Shown piece after piece: positions 1 to 8,389 of a stretch of 64,000 bases of DNA. Each line of letters begins with the position of its first letter. Within the stretch, counting starts at the first letter, position 1. Source of the stretch: Pseudomonas mendocina (lineage in GTDB: Bacteria > Pseudomonadota > Gammaproteobacteria > Pseudomonadales > Pseudomonadaceae); NCBI GenBank assembly GCA_037482215.1, contig CP148074.1:1054001-1118000 (forward strand), given 5' to 3'. The position numbers and the translations under genes are program-made. The notes beneath the pieces were generated by a model. That model was not told where the DNA came from. It saw only the letters and a list, made by a program, of their open reading frames with translations, and did no database searches.

Positions 1-534
1 CACCACCTCATCACCATCCACCCAGTTGGCCGGAGTGGCGACCTTGTAGTTGTCGGTCAGTTGCAGGGAATCAATCACCCGCAGAATCTCGTTGAAGTTA
101 CGGCCAGTGCTTGCCGGGTAGGTGATGGTCAGGCGCACCTTTTTGTTCGGGTCGATGATGAACAGCGAGCGAACGGTCAGGGTGTCATTGGCATTCGGGT
201 GGATCAGGTCATACAGGTCGGAAACCTTACGGTCAGCATCCGCCAGAATCGGGAAGTTGACGCGTGTGTTCTGGGTTTCGTTGATGTCGTCGATCCACTT
301 CAGGTGCGAATCAACCGGGTCAACTGACAGGGCGATGGCCTTCACGCCGCGCTTGGCGAATTCGTCTTTCAGCTTGGCGGTAAAGCCCAGCTCGGTGGTG
401 CACACCGGGGTGAAGTCAGCCGGATGGGAGAACAGAATGCCCCAGCTGTTGCCCAGCCATTCGTGGAAACGGATGCGACCCTCGCTGGAGTCTTGTTCAA
501 AGTCAGGGGCGATATCGCCAAGGCGGATAGACAT
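1..534 (-). CDS. lsfA: 1-Cys peroxiredoxin, LsfA type (3' end outside window)
   Basis: The first 178 residues are visible; the C-terminus runs off the left edge. The protein opens MSIRLGDIAPDFEQDSS and carries the peroxidatic-cysteine motif DFTPVCTTELG near residue 45, followed by the conserved VDPVDSHLKW stretch typical of the Prx6/LsfA branch. This family reduces peroxides with a single catalytic cysteine in the cytoplasm; in pseudomonads LsfA is induced by sulfate starvation. The ATG at 534 is preceded by AGGAG at a good distance. Its neighbours (sulfate transporters, remnants of organosulfur genes) fit the sulfur-starvation assignment. Identification from sequence recall is strong. Confidence 0.9.
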   Translation of the reverse strand, partial: MSIRLGDIAPDFEQDSSEGRIRFHEWLGNSWGILFSHPADFTPVCTTELGFTAKLKDEFAKRGVKAIALSVDPVDSHLKWIDDINETQNTRVNFPILADADRKVSDLYDLIHPNANDTLTVRSLFIIDPNKKVRLTITYPASTGRNFNEILRVIDSLQLTDNYKVATPANWVDGDEVV

Positions 535-780
535 GCTCGGTCTCCTGTGAAAGCGTTAAGTGGTGTTCACTATGCGGTGGGTTTTTAGATTTTAAAAAGA
601 ATAAATAACAATTTATTTATAACTATTAGTTTTGTTGCGGCGAGTGCGTGCCTCAACGAAACAGTCGCTTAAACGTGAGGAACAGGGCTTTAGAGGCGCG
701 GTGGTGGACTCACAGTGGGCGATAAGCCCAGTCCGCAGGAGTGGGTAGCGAGACTCGTTTAAATAGAAATCTGCACAATA
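535..780. promoter_or_regulatory. lsfA upstream region with AT-rich element
   Basis: No gene is visible. The part nearest lsfA is very AT-rich (about 580-640) and contains AAAAAGAATAA at 594-604, 60 nt upstream of the lsfA start. The same 11-mer occurs in the same orientation 58 nt upstream of the hydrolase gene at 8136, suggesting a shared promoter or CysB-type regulator element. The function is inferred. Confidence 0.4.
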
Positions 781-807
781 AAAAACCGGCCTGAAATCAG
801 GCCGGTT
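781..807 (-). terminator. Rho-independent terminator of the OprD-like gene
   Basis: Perfect 11-bp stem: 784-794 pairs with 797-807 around a 2-nt loop. The run of A at 781-785 reads as a T-tract on the minus strand, directly after the stop codon of the OprD-like gene at 837. Confidence 0.85.
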
Positions 808-836
808 CTGTTGCTGAGTGCTCGTTCGCGGGCGAG

Positions 837-2155
837 TTAGAGCAGAGGCAGGCTGTAGCTGACGATCAGGCGGTTTTCGTCCTGGTCGTTGGTGCTTGTG
901 TTGCCGCGCAGCGAAGCATTACGCCAGGAGAAGCCCAGGCCTTTGAAGGTACCTTCTTGCAGGGTGTAGTCCAGGCGGAAGTCGCGCTCCCATTCTTTCT
1001 TGTCGCCGGTGGCAGAGTCGATGTTGTCACCGGACAGATAAGTGATGGTGGTTTTCAGGCCAGGCACACCCACTTCAGCGAAGTCATAGCTGTATTCAGC
1101 CAGCCATGTGCGCTCTCCGGCGCTGAGGAATTTACCAATCTGACGATCGGTGATCAGGTAAGCGCTTGCTCCGTCACCTTGGTTAAGGAATGGGAAGGCG
1201 CTGTCGCCGGACACTTGTTGGTAGCCAGCGCTCACTGCGTGGCCGCTCAGGCTGTAGGTGAACAGGGCGCTCCAAGTGCGGTTATCAACCTCACCTGACT
1301 TGCTGTCACCTGCGGACCAGTAACCATTACTCACGTAGCCCTCAGCACGGCCGCTGGCGCTGCCGTTTTTGCCGTCAGAGGAGCTGTTGAAGTAGCGCAG
1401 ATCGGTCTTCAGTGAGCCAGTAGGCAGTTTCCAGTTGTGGATCAGACCGAGGAAGTGCTGTTTGTAGAAGTCTTCCAGGTTGCCGTAGTAGTACTGCGCT
1501 GTCAGGTCGTCGGTGATCTTGTAATCGCCACCGGCGAAGTAGAACTTGTTGGAGTCAGCAGCGCCCTTGGCGCCACCAATGCGTAGAGATGTTTCGTCCG
1601 ATGATGCACGAGCAACGGCGTGTTCGAGCTGGCCACCGACCAGAGTCAGCCCTTCGATTTCGTTGGAGGTGATTTGACCACCTTCAAAGGTTTGCGGAGT
1701 CAGGCGGCCGTCGTTGAAGGTCACCACTGGCAGCTTGGGTTGCAGGGTGCCGATGCGGGCTTCGGTTTTGGAGAAACGTACTTTACCGGTTACGCCCAGC
1801 TTGCTGAAGTTGTCGACGGCACTACCATTGCTTTCCAGTGGGAACAATTGCCCTGGAGTACGATCGGTACCTGCCTTACCTGCACGGCCGCCCCCATCAA
1901 GACGAACACCCAACTGACCGAGCGCGTCTACACCGAAGCCCACAGTGCCTTCGGTGAAACCCGAAATATAGTTGAGTTGGAACGCTTGACCCCATTCCCG
2001 TGCTTCTGAGCGGTTATCGTCCGTATTTTTGTCGTTGCGATCGTAGTAGAAGTTGCGAAGGTTCAGTGTCGCCTTGCTGTCTTCAATGAATGCTGCGGTG
2101 GCCTGGTTGGCGATTGCAGCAAGTGTGACTGCTGCGGCCAGAGCGGTTTTTTCAT
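837..2155 (-). pseudogene. OprD-family outer-membrane porin, frameshifted in the signal peptide
   Basis: The body of the protein is a clear OprD-family 18-strand porin, including GQAFQLNYISGFTEGTVGFG near the mature N-terminus, the repeated aromatic strand patterns, and a C-terminal strand ending in leucine. The family imports small solutes such as amino acids or organic acids. A start codon at 2155 has GGAG upstream and is followed by six A residues. Seven would be needed to read MKKTALAAAVTLAAIANQA and then the mature protein; with six the frame is lost. Restoring one A gives 439 codons, the usual family length. No in-frame ATG precedes residue 73 of the restored protein. It could be a true mutation, a phase-variable tract, or a sequencing error. 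Its place beside lsfA suggests uptake of a sulfur compound (inference). Confidence 0.8.
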
Positions 2156-2524
2156 TACGGGCTCCAAATGATTACAGGTCGTTTTTTACTGTTATAGGTA
2201 GCTGCTGTAGAGGGCTGTGAAAACAGTCACTTCAGTCTGAGAGTTAGGGCAGCCTGCCAAGTGGCTGAACCTGGCGGATTGAACGAACTCTAAGGACAAT
2301 TCAACAGTACGAAAAAGAATTTATTATTACGTTGTAATAGCTAGTTGGAATAAAAATCCTTTTTTATAAGTCATATAAGCTAAGTTCTAAAAATTATTTA
2401 TTAGATTATTTTTAGATCGTTTAGCTTCGTCCTTACCGGATCACCGGACTTCACTTTTGTATTGGTTGAAGTTTTACGTGATCAGGTCCCGCTGCTGGCT
2501 GACACGTCAACGACGAGGTCTGCC
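2156..2524. other. Intergenic, AT-rich upstream region of the OprD-like gene
   Basis: About 370 bases without a gene, strongly AT-rich from 2290 to 2430. AAAAAGAATTT at 2312-2322 resembles the AAAAAGAATAA element found upstream of lsfA and of the 8136 hydrolase, but lies farther (about 157 nt) from the start. No other structure was recognised. Confidence 0.4.
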
Positions 2525-2797
2525 ATGCCCAAGCGCCTGAGATTTTTCTTGTATTTGATGATGGCCATGGGCTTTATCTCTGGGACACAGGCACTAAATG
2601 TTTATGCCACTGAGTTTGTCCGTCCGATTGGCATAGGCCATCAGAAACCCTCTAATCAGATAACTCTTCTTCAAAACAACGGTAGCCTTGATCCGGCATT
2701 TACCCAACTCGACATTAGTCTGAGCTGGTATGGCTTCTTAAAGTGGACAGTTGCTGCCGTTACTGGAGGGGGGCACCCATGTGCACAAGGCTATTGA
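2525..2797 (+). pseudogene. Remnant of an SsuA/TauA-like sulfonate-binding protein
   Basis: An open frame of 90 codons begins with a signal-peptide-like stretch (MPKRLRFFLYLMMAMGFISG). It continues with IGHQKPSNQITLLQNNGSLD and then LSWYGF, resembling the start of aliphatic-sulfonate or taurine ABC binding proteins (IGYQK...LLK..G.LE....V.W.EF). A complete protein would be over 300 residues, so this is a 5' fragment with degenerate sequence. It lies just before an SfnB-like remnant in a sulfur-scavenging locus, which fits a lost sulfonate-uptake gene. The family call rests on short similarity and is tentative. Confidence 0.5.
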
Positions 2798-2818
2798 GCT
2801 CAACGGTTGGATTGGGTC

Positions 2819-3551
2819 ATGAACGCTGAACTTCGTGCCAACCCCCATAGCCACTCAGGCGTGAAGGCTGTACTTGAACCGAGGCTATTTCCAAAAGATT
2901 TCACGGATCGCAGTGAGCGGGTGGAAAGGCTCGCCCGTAAGCTGGCGCTGAACGTTGTGCAGCGAGAACGCCAGTGCGGCAGCGCCCGTGCCGAGCGGCA
3001 ACTGCTACGTGACAGCAGCCTGTTGAATCTGGCCGTGCCGCAACGGTTCGGCGGTCAAGGGGAGCTGGCCGGAAATCTACCGGATCCTGCGTTATCTGGC
3101 GGCAATGCTGGATGCCTCGCAGCGCTACACCCGAGAGCAGAGCCGGGGCTGGCCCGCGTCTGGTGTGGCCTTGGCCAGTGATGATCCGTTTGTTCAGCAA
3201 CGTTACGGTGAGTTGTGGCTCCACTATCGCTCGGCTTGTCTGTTGGCTGAGCATGCCGCCCAGCGTTTGCAGAGCGCTTGGGAGAAGCCTGTACTGACCT
3301 TGAATGAGCGCGCCGAGGTCGCACTGGCAATCAGCGAGGCGAAGGTGGTTTCAGCCCGTGCTGCGTTGGAGATTACATCGAAGATTTTCGAAAATATGGG
3401 CGCCAGTGCGACCAGCTCGAAACACGGTTTTGACCGGTTCTGGCGCAATGTGCGGGTGCATAGCCTGCATGATCCGCTGGATTATAAAGTGCGTGATCTG
3501 GGCAATTGGCTGGTCAATGGTAAGGCGCCGGAACCGTCGCCTTACGGCTAA
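2819..3551 (+). pseudogene. Remnant of an SfnB-family FMNH2-dependent monooxygenase (acyl-CoA dehydrogenase fold)
   Basis: Two pieces in different frames are visible. The N-terminal piece (from 2819) ends in LLRDSSLLNLAVPQRFGGQG; the frame then shifts near 3055 to read WPEIYRILRYLAAMLDAS. The C-terminal piece (to 3551) reads RYGELWLHYRSACLLAEHAA and ends KVRDLGNWLVNG followed by PEPSPYG, like the C-terminus of SfnB/DszC-like sulfur-acquisition oxidoreductases. The family is about 400 residues, so about 150-180 central residues are missing, giving both a frameshift and an internal deletion. SfnB-type enzymes help release sulfite from organosulfur compounds; here the gene cannot be functional. 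Confidence 0.65.
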
Positions 3552-3573
3552 CGGGCCTGCATCACAGGCCCGT
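3551..3573. terminator. Hairpin between convergent gene ends
   Basis: Perfect 9-bp stem (3551-3559 with 3565-3573) and a 5-nt loop between the SfnB-like remnant and the end of cysW. There is no clear T-tract on either side, so termination is likely but not certain. Confidence 0.55.
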
Positions 3574-3584
3574 GCCTAAGTCGA

Positions 3585-4412
3585 TCAGGCTTCGGCGCGT
3601 TTCATCAGGTTGCGCTGACGCCACTCCATAAAGGTCTTCAGCAGCAGTGTGATCAGGGCCATACAGGCCAGCAGACCCGCAGCAGTGAAGGCGGCTGCAG
3701 GTTTGTAGTCATTGTTGAGCTGATCCACCAGCAGTGGCAGGGTCAGGGTCTGGTTGAGGATGGTGCCAGATACCACCGATACCGCGCCGAACTCACCCAC
3801 TGCCCGGGCGTTGGTTACCACCACGCCATACAGCAGTGCCCATTTGATCTTGGGCAGGGTGATGTTCCAGAAAATCTGCCAACCATTGGCTCCTAAGCAC
3901 AGGGCCGCCGTTTCTTCGTCCTGGCCTTGGCTCTGCATCACTGGAATGAGAATCCGTGCCACATAAGGGGCGGTGACAAACACGGTGACCATCACAATGC
4001 CCGGCCATGCAAACATCAGTTGCAGGCCGTTATCGTAGAACCAGCGCCCTAATGCATGCTCCAGACCGTACACCACTAAGTAGCAGAGGCCTGCCACCAC
4101 GGGTGAAACGGCATAGGGGATGTCGATGACCGTGGTCAGCAGTTTGCGCCCACGGAAGTCGTAATGAGTGACGCACCAGGCCAGCATGATGCCGAAGCAC
4201 ATGTTGATTGGTACGGTGAGGACTGCGACCAGCAAGGTCAGGCCGATGGCATGGAGCATGTAATCTTCATTCAGATTGCTCCACAGCAGGTCCAGTCCGC
4301 CGGACAGCGCTTTGGTGAAAATCAGAGCCAGGGGCAAGATCAGCATCAGCGTGACCAGGGTCAGACCGAGTGTGATCAGTAGCCATTGGTGCCAGTGTTG
4401 TGGTTTTTTCAT
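3585..4412 (-). CDS. cysW: Sulfate ABC transporter permease CysW (first copy)
   Basis: Inner-membrane permease of the sulfate/thiosulfate transporter, pairing with CysT. It has six predicted membrane segments and the permease EAA loop (EETAALCLGANGWQIFWNITLPKIKW). The ATG at 4412 overlaps the TGA of cysT as ATGA, the usual translational coupling; an alternative ATG at 4430 would add six residues inside cysT. It is the last gene of sbp-cysT-cysW on the minus strand. No cysA ATPase gene follows, so the complex presumably uses the CysA encoded at 11580 (inference). Confidence 0.9.
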   Translation of the reverse strand: MKKPQHWHQWLLITLGLTLVTLMLILPLALIFTKALSGGLDLLWSNLNEDYMLHAIGLTLLVAVLTVPINMCFGIMLAWCVTHYDFRGRKLLTTVIDIPYAVSPVVAGLCYLVVYGLEHALGRWFYDNGLQLMFAWPGIVMVTVFVTAPYVARILIPVMQSQGQDEETAALCLGANGWQIFWNITLPKIKWALLYGVVVTNARAVGEFGAVSVVSGTILNQTLTLPLLVDQLNNDYKPAAAFTAAGLLACMALITLLLKTFMEWRQRNLMKRAEA

Positions 4413-5257
4413 TTGCCTTGCCGTTGCCATTTAAACAGGCGGCCCTGAACCACTTGCAGGCTGAATAACAGCAGCAGTGAGGCCAGCAGAATCACCGAGG
4501 CAATGGCTGCCGCGGCGGTGTGGTTGAACTCTTGCAGTCGCACGAAAATCATCAGCGACGAGACTTCGGTCTTAAACGGAATGTTGCCCGCAATCATGAT
4601 CACCGCGCCAAACTCGCCGAGGCTTCGCACGAACGATTGCGAAGCACCGGTGACCAGCGCCGGAGTCAGTGTCGGTAGCACCACATGGAAGAAGGTCTGC
4701 ATGCGGCTTGCGCCCAGTGTGCGTGCGGCTTCTTCATAGTCGCTGCCCAAGTCTTGCAGCACCGGCTGCACCGTGCGCACCACAAACGGCAGGCTGGTAA
4801 ACACCATGGCGATGAGGATGCCGGGATAGGCGTAGGCAACCTTCCAGCCAAACGGGGCTAGCCATTGTCCCAGCCAGCCACCAGGGGCCAGCAGTGCGGC
4901 CAGGGTCAGGCCTGCCACTGAGGTGGGCAGGGCGAAGGGCAGATCAACCAGTGAGTCGATTAATCGGCGGCCGGGGAAATCGTAGCGGGTGATGATCCAA
5001 GCCAGCAGCAGGCCAATCAGTACGGCAGCGATGGTGGAGTAGAACGCGCCGCTGATGGTGACCTTGTAACTCTGTACCACGCGCGGATCACTGATCGCTT
5101 GCCAGTATTGCGCCCAGCTCATGTCGCTGACGTACAGCAACAGCGCAGAGATCGGGAACAGAATGATCAACGAGATATAAAAGATGCTGAAGCCAAAGCT
5201 CAGGCCAAAGCCCGGCAGTAATGGATTCTGCAAAAAGAAACGTGGAGTTTTAGACAC
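4409..5257 (-). CDS. cysT: Sulfate ABC transporter permease CysT (first copy)
   Basis: Permease partner of CysW. The sequence VSKTPRFFLQNPLLPGFGLS near the start, about six hydrophobic segments, and the EAA loop EEAARTLGASRMQTFFHVVLP are typical of CysT/CysU. I prefer the GTG at 5257, which has TAGGG upstream. A longer reading from the ATG at 5314 would run through a strong hairpin and add 19 unlikely residues. About 115 nt separate it from sbp, and it overlaps cysW by 4 nt. Expected role: sulfate import across the inner membrane under CysB control (family knowledge). Confidence 0.9.
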   Translation of the reverse strand: MSKTPRFFLQNPLLPGFGLSFGFSIFYISLIILFPISALLLYVSDMSWAQYWQAISDPRVVQSYKVTISGAFYSTIAAVLIGLLLAWIITRYDFPGRRLIDSLVDLPFALPTSVAGLTLAALLAPGGWLGQWLAPFGWKVAYAYPGILIAMVFTSLPFVVRTVQPVLQDLGSDYEEAARTLGASRMQTFFHVVLPTLTPALVTGASQSFVRSLGEFGAVIMIAGNIPFKTEVSSLMIFVRLQEFNHTAAAAIASVILLASLLLLFSLQVVQGRLFKWQRQGK

Positions 5258-5276
5258 GCCTATAGCCCTAAATACA

Positions 5277-5302
5277 CAGGCCGCCGTATAGACGGCGGCC
5301 TG
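5277..5302 (-). terminator. Strong hairpin between sbp and cysT
   Basis: Perfect 11-bp GC-rich stem (5277-5287 with 5292-5302) and a 4-nt loop, lying between the sbp stop and the cysT start. No T-run follows. It probably stabilises sbp mRNA or gives partial termination, so that the binding protein is made in excess over the permeases. Confidence 0.6.
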
Positions 5303-5372
5303 TTGTTGACTCAAGCCAGTTGAGTCCAGGTTTTCACATTAAACGACCAGATGGGCCGCTTGATGCTGAACC

Positions 5373-6386
5373 TTAACGACCCTCGGCCAACAGTTGGTCA
5401 AGGATACCATTGGCGTCAAAGTGCTTGGCAGTAATATCGTCCCAGCTGCCCAGAACATCCGTTGGGTTGATCAGGCGAATTTTCGGGAACTGATCAGCCG
5501 TCGCAGCCACGACTTCCGGGTTGTGCACGCGGTAGTTGTACTGGGTCAGCAGTTGCTGAATCTCTTTGCTGTATTGGAAGTCCAGGTAAGCCTTAGAGAC
5601 GTCGCGAGTGCCTTTCTCGTCGACCACTTTGTCGACCAGAGCAACCGGGAACTCGGCCAGAACGCTGACCGGCGGCACTACAATTTCAAATTCGCCGGAT
5701 TTGAATTCTTCACCATTAGCAATGTTGACCACTTCCGATTCGAACGACAGCAGCACGTCGCCCTGGCCGTTTTGTGCGAAAGCAACAGTGGCTGCGCGGC
5801 CGCCAGTTGGGAAGTTTTCAACGTTGCGCAGAACTTTACCGACGAACTCTTTGATTTTGGCTTCGTCGCCATTAAACGCTTCGTTGGCGTGCAGCCAGGC
5901 ACCCAGGTAGCTGTAGCGGGCGTTACCGGAGGTTTTCGGGTTAGGGAATACCAGTTTCACATCAGGGCGGGCCAGGTCTTCCCAGCCTTTGATGTTTTTC
6001 GGGTTGCCTTTGCGCACCAGGAAAGCAGTGGTGCTGTAGTAAGGCGAGCTGTTATTGGGGAACTGCTGAGCCCAGTCTTTACGCACCAAGCCACGTTTGG
6101 CCAGGATGTCTACGTCAGTCACTTGGTTGAACGTGACGATATCGACTTTCTTACCTTGAATGATGTCCTGAGCCTGACGGGATGAACCGGCGAAAGACTG
6201 GTCGATTTTCAGGTCTTTACCTGTGGTCTCTTTCCAGTGAGCTTGGAATTTAGGGTTGATCTCCCCGAACAGCTCACGGGCAATATCGTAAGACGCGTTC
6301 AGGATCGGTTTGTCCTGAGCCAGAGTGGCAGCGCTGCTCAGCAGGCTGGAAGTGATGGCCGTGGCCAGCAAAATTTTCTTGAGCAT
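5373..6386 (-). CDS. sbp: Periplasmic sulfate-binding protein (first copy)
   Basis: It starts MLKKILLATAITSSLLSSAATLAQ, a classic Sec signal peptide. The mature protein has the Sbp/CysP signatures NASYDIARELF, FAGSSRQAQDIIQGKKVDIVT, GNPKNIKGWEDL, NPKTSGNARYSYLGAW and VSKAYLDFQYSKEIQQL. The ATG at 6386 has GAGGAA upstream; an upstream reading to 6425 lacks a signal-peptide logic. It delivers sulfate to CysT/CysW. A similar but clearly distinct paralogue lies at 8747. Confidence 0.93.
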   Translation of the reverse strand: MLKKILLATAITSSLLSSAATLAQDKPILNASYDIARELFGEINPKFQAHWKETTGKDLKIDQSFAGSSRQAQDIIQGKKVDIVTFNQVTDVDILAKRGLVRKDWAQQFPNNSSPYYSTTAFLVRKGNPKNIKGWEDLARPDVKLVFPNPKTSGNARYSYLGAWLHANEAFNGDEAKIKEFVGKVLRNVENFPTGGRAATVAFAQNGQGDVLLSFESEVVNIANGEEFKSGEFEIVVPPVSVLAEFPVALVDKVVDEKGTRDVSKAYLDFQYSKEIQQLLTQYNYRVHNPEVVAATADQFPKIRLINPTDVLGSWDDITAKHFDANGILDQLLAEGR

Positions 6387-6548
6387 GAGACTGACTTTCC
6401 TCGTCACGGGCCTGTTGGCAGGCATTTAAATTTATTGGCGGCCGTTCGGCCGAGCTGGGCGGCGATACTGCACAGTTTGGATATGCTTAATAAATACTTT
6501 TTAGTGCTATGAATATTGCTTGATCGAATAAGTGGTCATTCCCGTCAG

Positions 6549-7499
6549 TCAAGGCAGGTCTGTGATCTGTTCGAGTTGGGTTGCGAGACGTTTCCTAAGG
6601 TCAATCAATTCGGCGGCACTGGCATGGCTAATCAAGCTGGCTATGTTGGCTTCGATGGCGTCCACAGTTGGGCGTTGTTCAACCAAATTAAGGTGTTCAC
6701 TGAGCAGCTCAGGCCCGCTGCTGACCAGCAGGGCGAAGTGAATGGCGTTTTCCAGCTCCCGTGTGTTGCCAGGCCAGCTGTGCCGTTCAAGACGTCTTTG
6801 TGCCTCATCACTGATTTCTGGCAGCGGTACATTCAGGCGCTGTGCATAAATGCCGAGGAAGTATTCAGCTAACGGCAAAATGTCACCGACACGCTCGCGC
6901 AGAGGCGGCAAAGTCAGGCGGCCGTCGGTCAGGTAGCGGTACAAGCGTTCGTTGAATTTGCCTGCGGATACGGCTTGTTCCAGATTGACGCTGGTGGCCG
7001 CCAGCAGGCGTACATCCGCAGGTGTGGGTTGCTTGGCACCAACTCGCCAGGTTTCTCCTGTTTCCAGAGCGGTTAGCAATTCCTGCTGTAACTCGGGGCT
7101 CAGATCACCGATTTCATCAAGATATAGGGTGCCGTTGTTGGCCGAGCCAAACCAGCCGGCGCGGCTGCTGGAATTGCCATGGTGGGCGCCGGCGCTGTAG
7201 CCGAACAGTTCGGCCTGGGCATATTGAGGGCTGAGCCCGCTGCAGCTGATGGCGACAAACAGTCCGGGGCGTTCGCTGGCCCGGTGAATATGACGTGCCA
7301 AGAGTTCTTTACCCGTGCCTGTCTCGCCTTCAATTAATAATGGCAGTGGTTGTGTTGCCAACTGATCGACCTTGTCACGCAGCTCCCTGGAACGTGGGTC
7401 AATAAACACCAGCGCTTTAGCGCGGATGCTCAGAGGGCTTTTATCAGCGTCAGCGAAGGTCAATAAGGCTTGTTCGCTGAGGGTGTTCGGGCTCATCAA
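6549..7499 (-). CDS. Sigma54-activator-like AAA+ protein with altered GAFTGA loop and no DNA-binding domain
   Basis: 316 residues, almost only a central AAA+ domain. Walker A is GETGTGKE (about residue 56), Walker B is TLYLDEIG (about 125), and the sensor and arginine-finger region includes LYRYLTDGRLTLPPLRER. The sigma54-contacting loop, normally GAFTGA, reads GAHHGN here. The C-terminus ends soon after ELENAIHFALLV with a helical tail and shows no Fis-type helix-turn-helix; there is no N-terminal sensory domain. Proteins of this size near sulfur genes recall the SfnR group, but the altered loop makes canonical activation doubtful. It lies between the hydrolase gene and sbp on the same strand, 163 nt before sbp, and probably belongs to the sulfur-starvation response (inference). 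Confidence 0.75.
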   Translation of the reverse strand: MMSPNTLSEQALLTFADADKSPLSIRAKALVFIDPRSRELRDKVDQLATQPLPLLIEGETGTGKELLARHIHRASERPGLFVAISCSGLSPQYAQAELFGYSAGAHHGNSSSRAGWFGSANNGTLYLDEIGDLSPELQQELLTALETGETWRVGAKQPTPADVRLLAATSVNLEQAVSAGKFNERLYRYLTDGRLTLPPLRERVGDILPLAEYFLGIYAQRLNVPLPEISDEAQRRLERHSWPGNTRELENAIHFALLVSSGPELLSEHLNLVEQRPTVDAIEANIASLISHASAAELIDLRKRLATQLEQITDLP

Positions 7500-7554
7500 A
7501 GGCTCCTGCGCAGCCTAGTCCTTAGGCTGTGTAAACGGGTTCAAATACCTGTGC

Positions 7555-8136
7555 TCAGGCGCGCAGGCGGTGCAGCTGCTCGGTTCTGTGTTGCAGCCTA
7601 TATAGGTAGGCAAAGCCTTGCTCCCAGCGCTCGTGGCCGGATTTAACATTGATATGGCCTGCACCGCTGAGGATGGCGATATCGCTGCCCCACTGACGCG
7701 CCAATTCAATCGCGCGTGCGGCACTGGCGGCACTGTCGTTATCAGACCCAACCAACTGGCTGGGGAATGGCAGGTGCTGGGTTGGAATCGGCGCAAAGTT
7801 TTGCAGAGCCGCCGGGCAGTTAGCGCGCTCGACATCAGCAGGTGCCACTAACAATGCGCCACGCACACGTTGCAGCAGTTCAATCGGCGCACTTGCAGCC
7901 CAATGGGCCACTGTTACGCATCCCAGGCTGTGGGCGATCAGGATCGTTGGGCGTGGGTCGTTTGCAATATTGCGGTTCAACTCGGCGACCCAATCTTCAC
8001 GATTGGGTGTCAACCAGTCCTGCTGTTCAACTCGAGCGCCATTAGGCAGAACGCGTTGCCAGTGGCTTTGCCAATGATCATCTGAAGACCCTTGCCAGCC
8101 TGGAATGATCAGGTAGCGGGTTGTGTCATTACGCAT
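7555..8136 (-). CDS. RBBP9/YdeN-family serine hydrolase (alpha/beta fold)
   Basis: 193 residues. The N-terminal IIPGWQGSSDDHWQ and the nucleophile motif AHSLGCVT (serine near residue 70) mark the RBBP9/YdeN family of small alpha/beta hydrolases. A late GAGHINVKSG supplies the catalytic histidine, and GSDND the probable acid. The substrate is unknown. Members of this family often sit next to sulfate and organosulfur genes in pseudomonads. It is transcribed with the AAA+ gene (55 nt gap) and is divergent from oscA. Confidence 0.85.
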   Translation of the reverse strand: MRNDTTRYLIIPGWQGSSDDHWQSHWQRVLPNGARVEQQDWLTPNREDWVAELNRNIANDPRPTILIAHSLGCVTVAHWAASAPIELLQRVRGALLVAPADVERANCPAALQNFAPIPTQHLPFPSQLVGSDNDSAASAARAIELARQWGSDIAILSGAGHINVKSGHERWEQGFAYLYRLQHRTEQLHRLRA

Positions 8137-8389
8137 GTCTGGCTCTCCTGCACATAACGATTGATTGCAGTGTAGGAAGACTTTTCAGATATCAAAAAGA
8201 ATAAGAACTTATTTGCTTATTCTATTTTGGGTGGTCTCTTGTTCGTCCTCTTATATTTCCTGTGGGAATATAAATGTTCTTAAACGGTATTTTTAAGAAT
8301 ATGAACTGATCACTACTATCGCTCCACACCTAGCGGCCACGAACCGTTCTCACCAGTGGAATGGGATCAGAACAAACAGGAGAAAGAAA
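8137..8389. promoter_or_regulatory. Divergent promoter region between the hydrolase gene and oscA
   Basis: This AT-rich 250-bp spacer has AAAAAGAATAA at 8194-8204, 58 nt upstream of the hydrolase start. It overlaps a dyad AGAATAAG (8198-8205) / CTTATTCT (8216-8223). A second AT-rich block with TTTTTAAGAATA lies at about 8290. A binding site for the sulfur regulator CysB or similar is plausible but not shown. Confidence 0.45.

Noticed and set aside
5394..6185. 263-codon plus-strand frame opposite the first sbp
   Set aside because: Antisense shadow of a conserved binding-protein gene.
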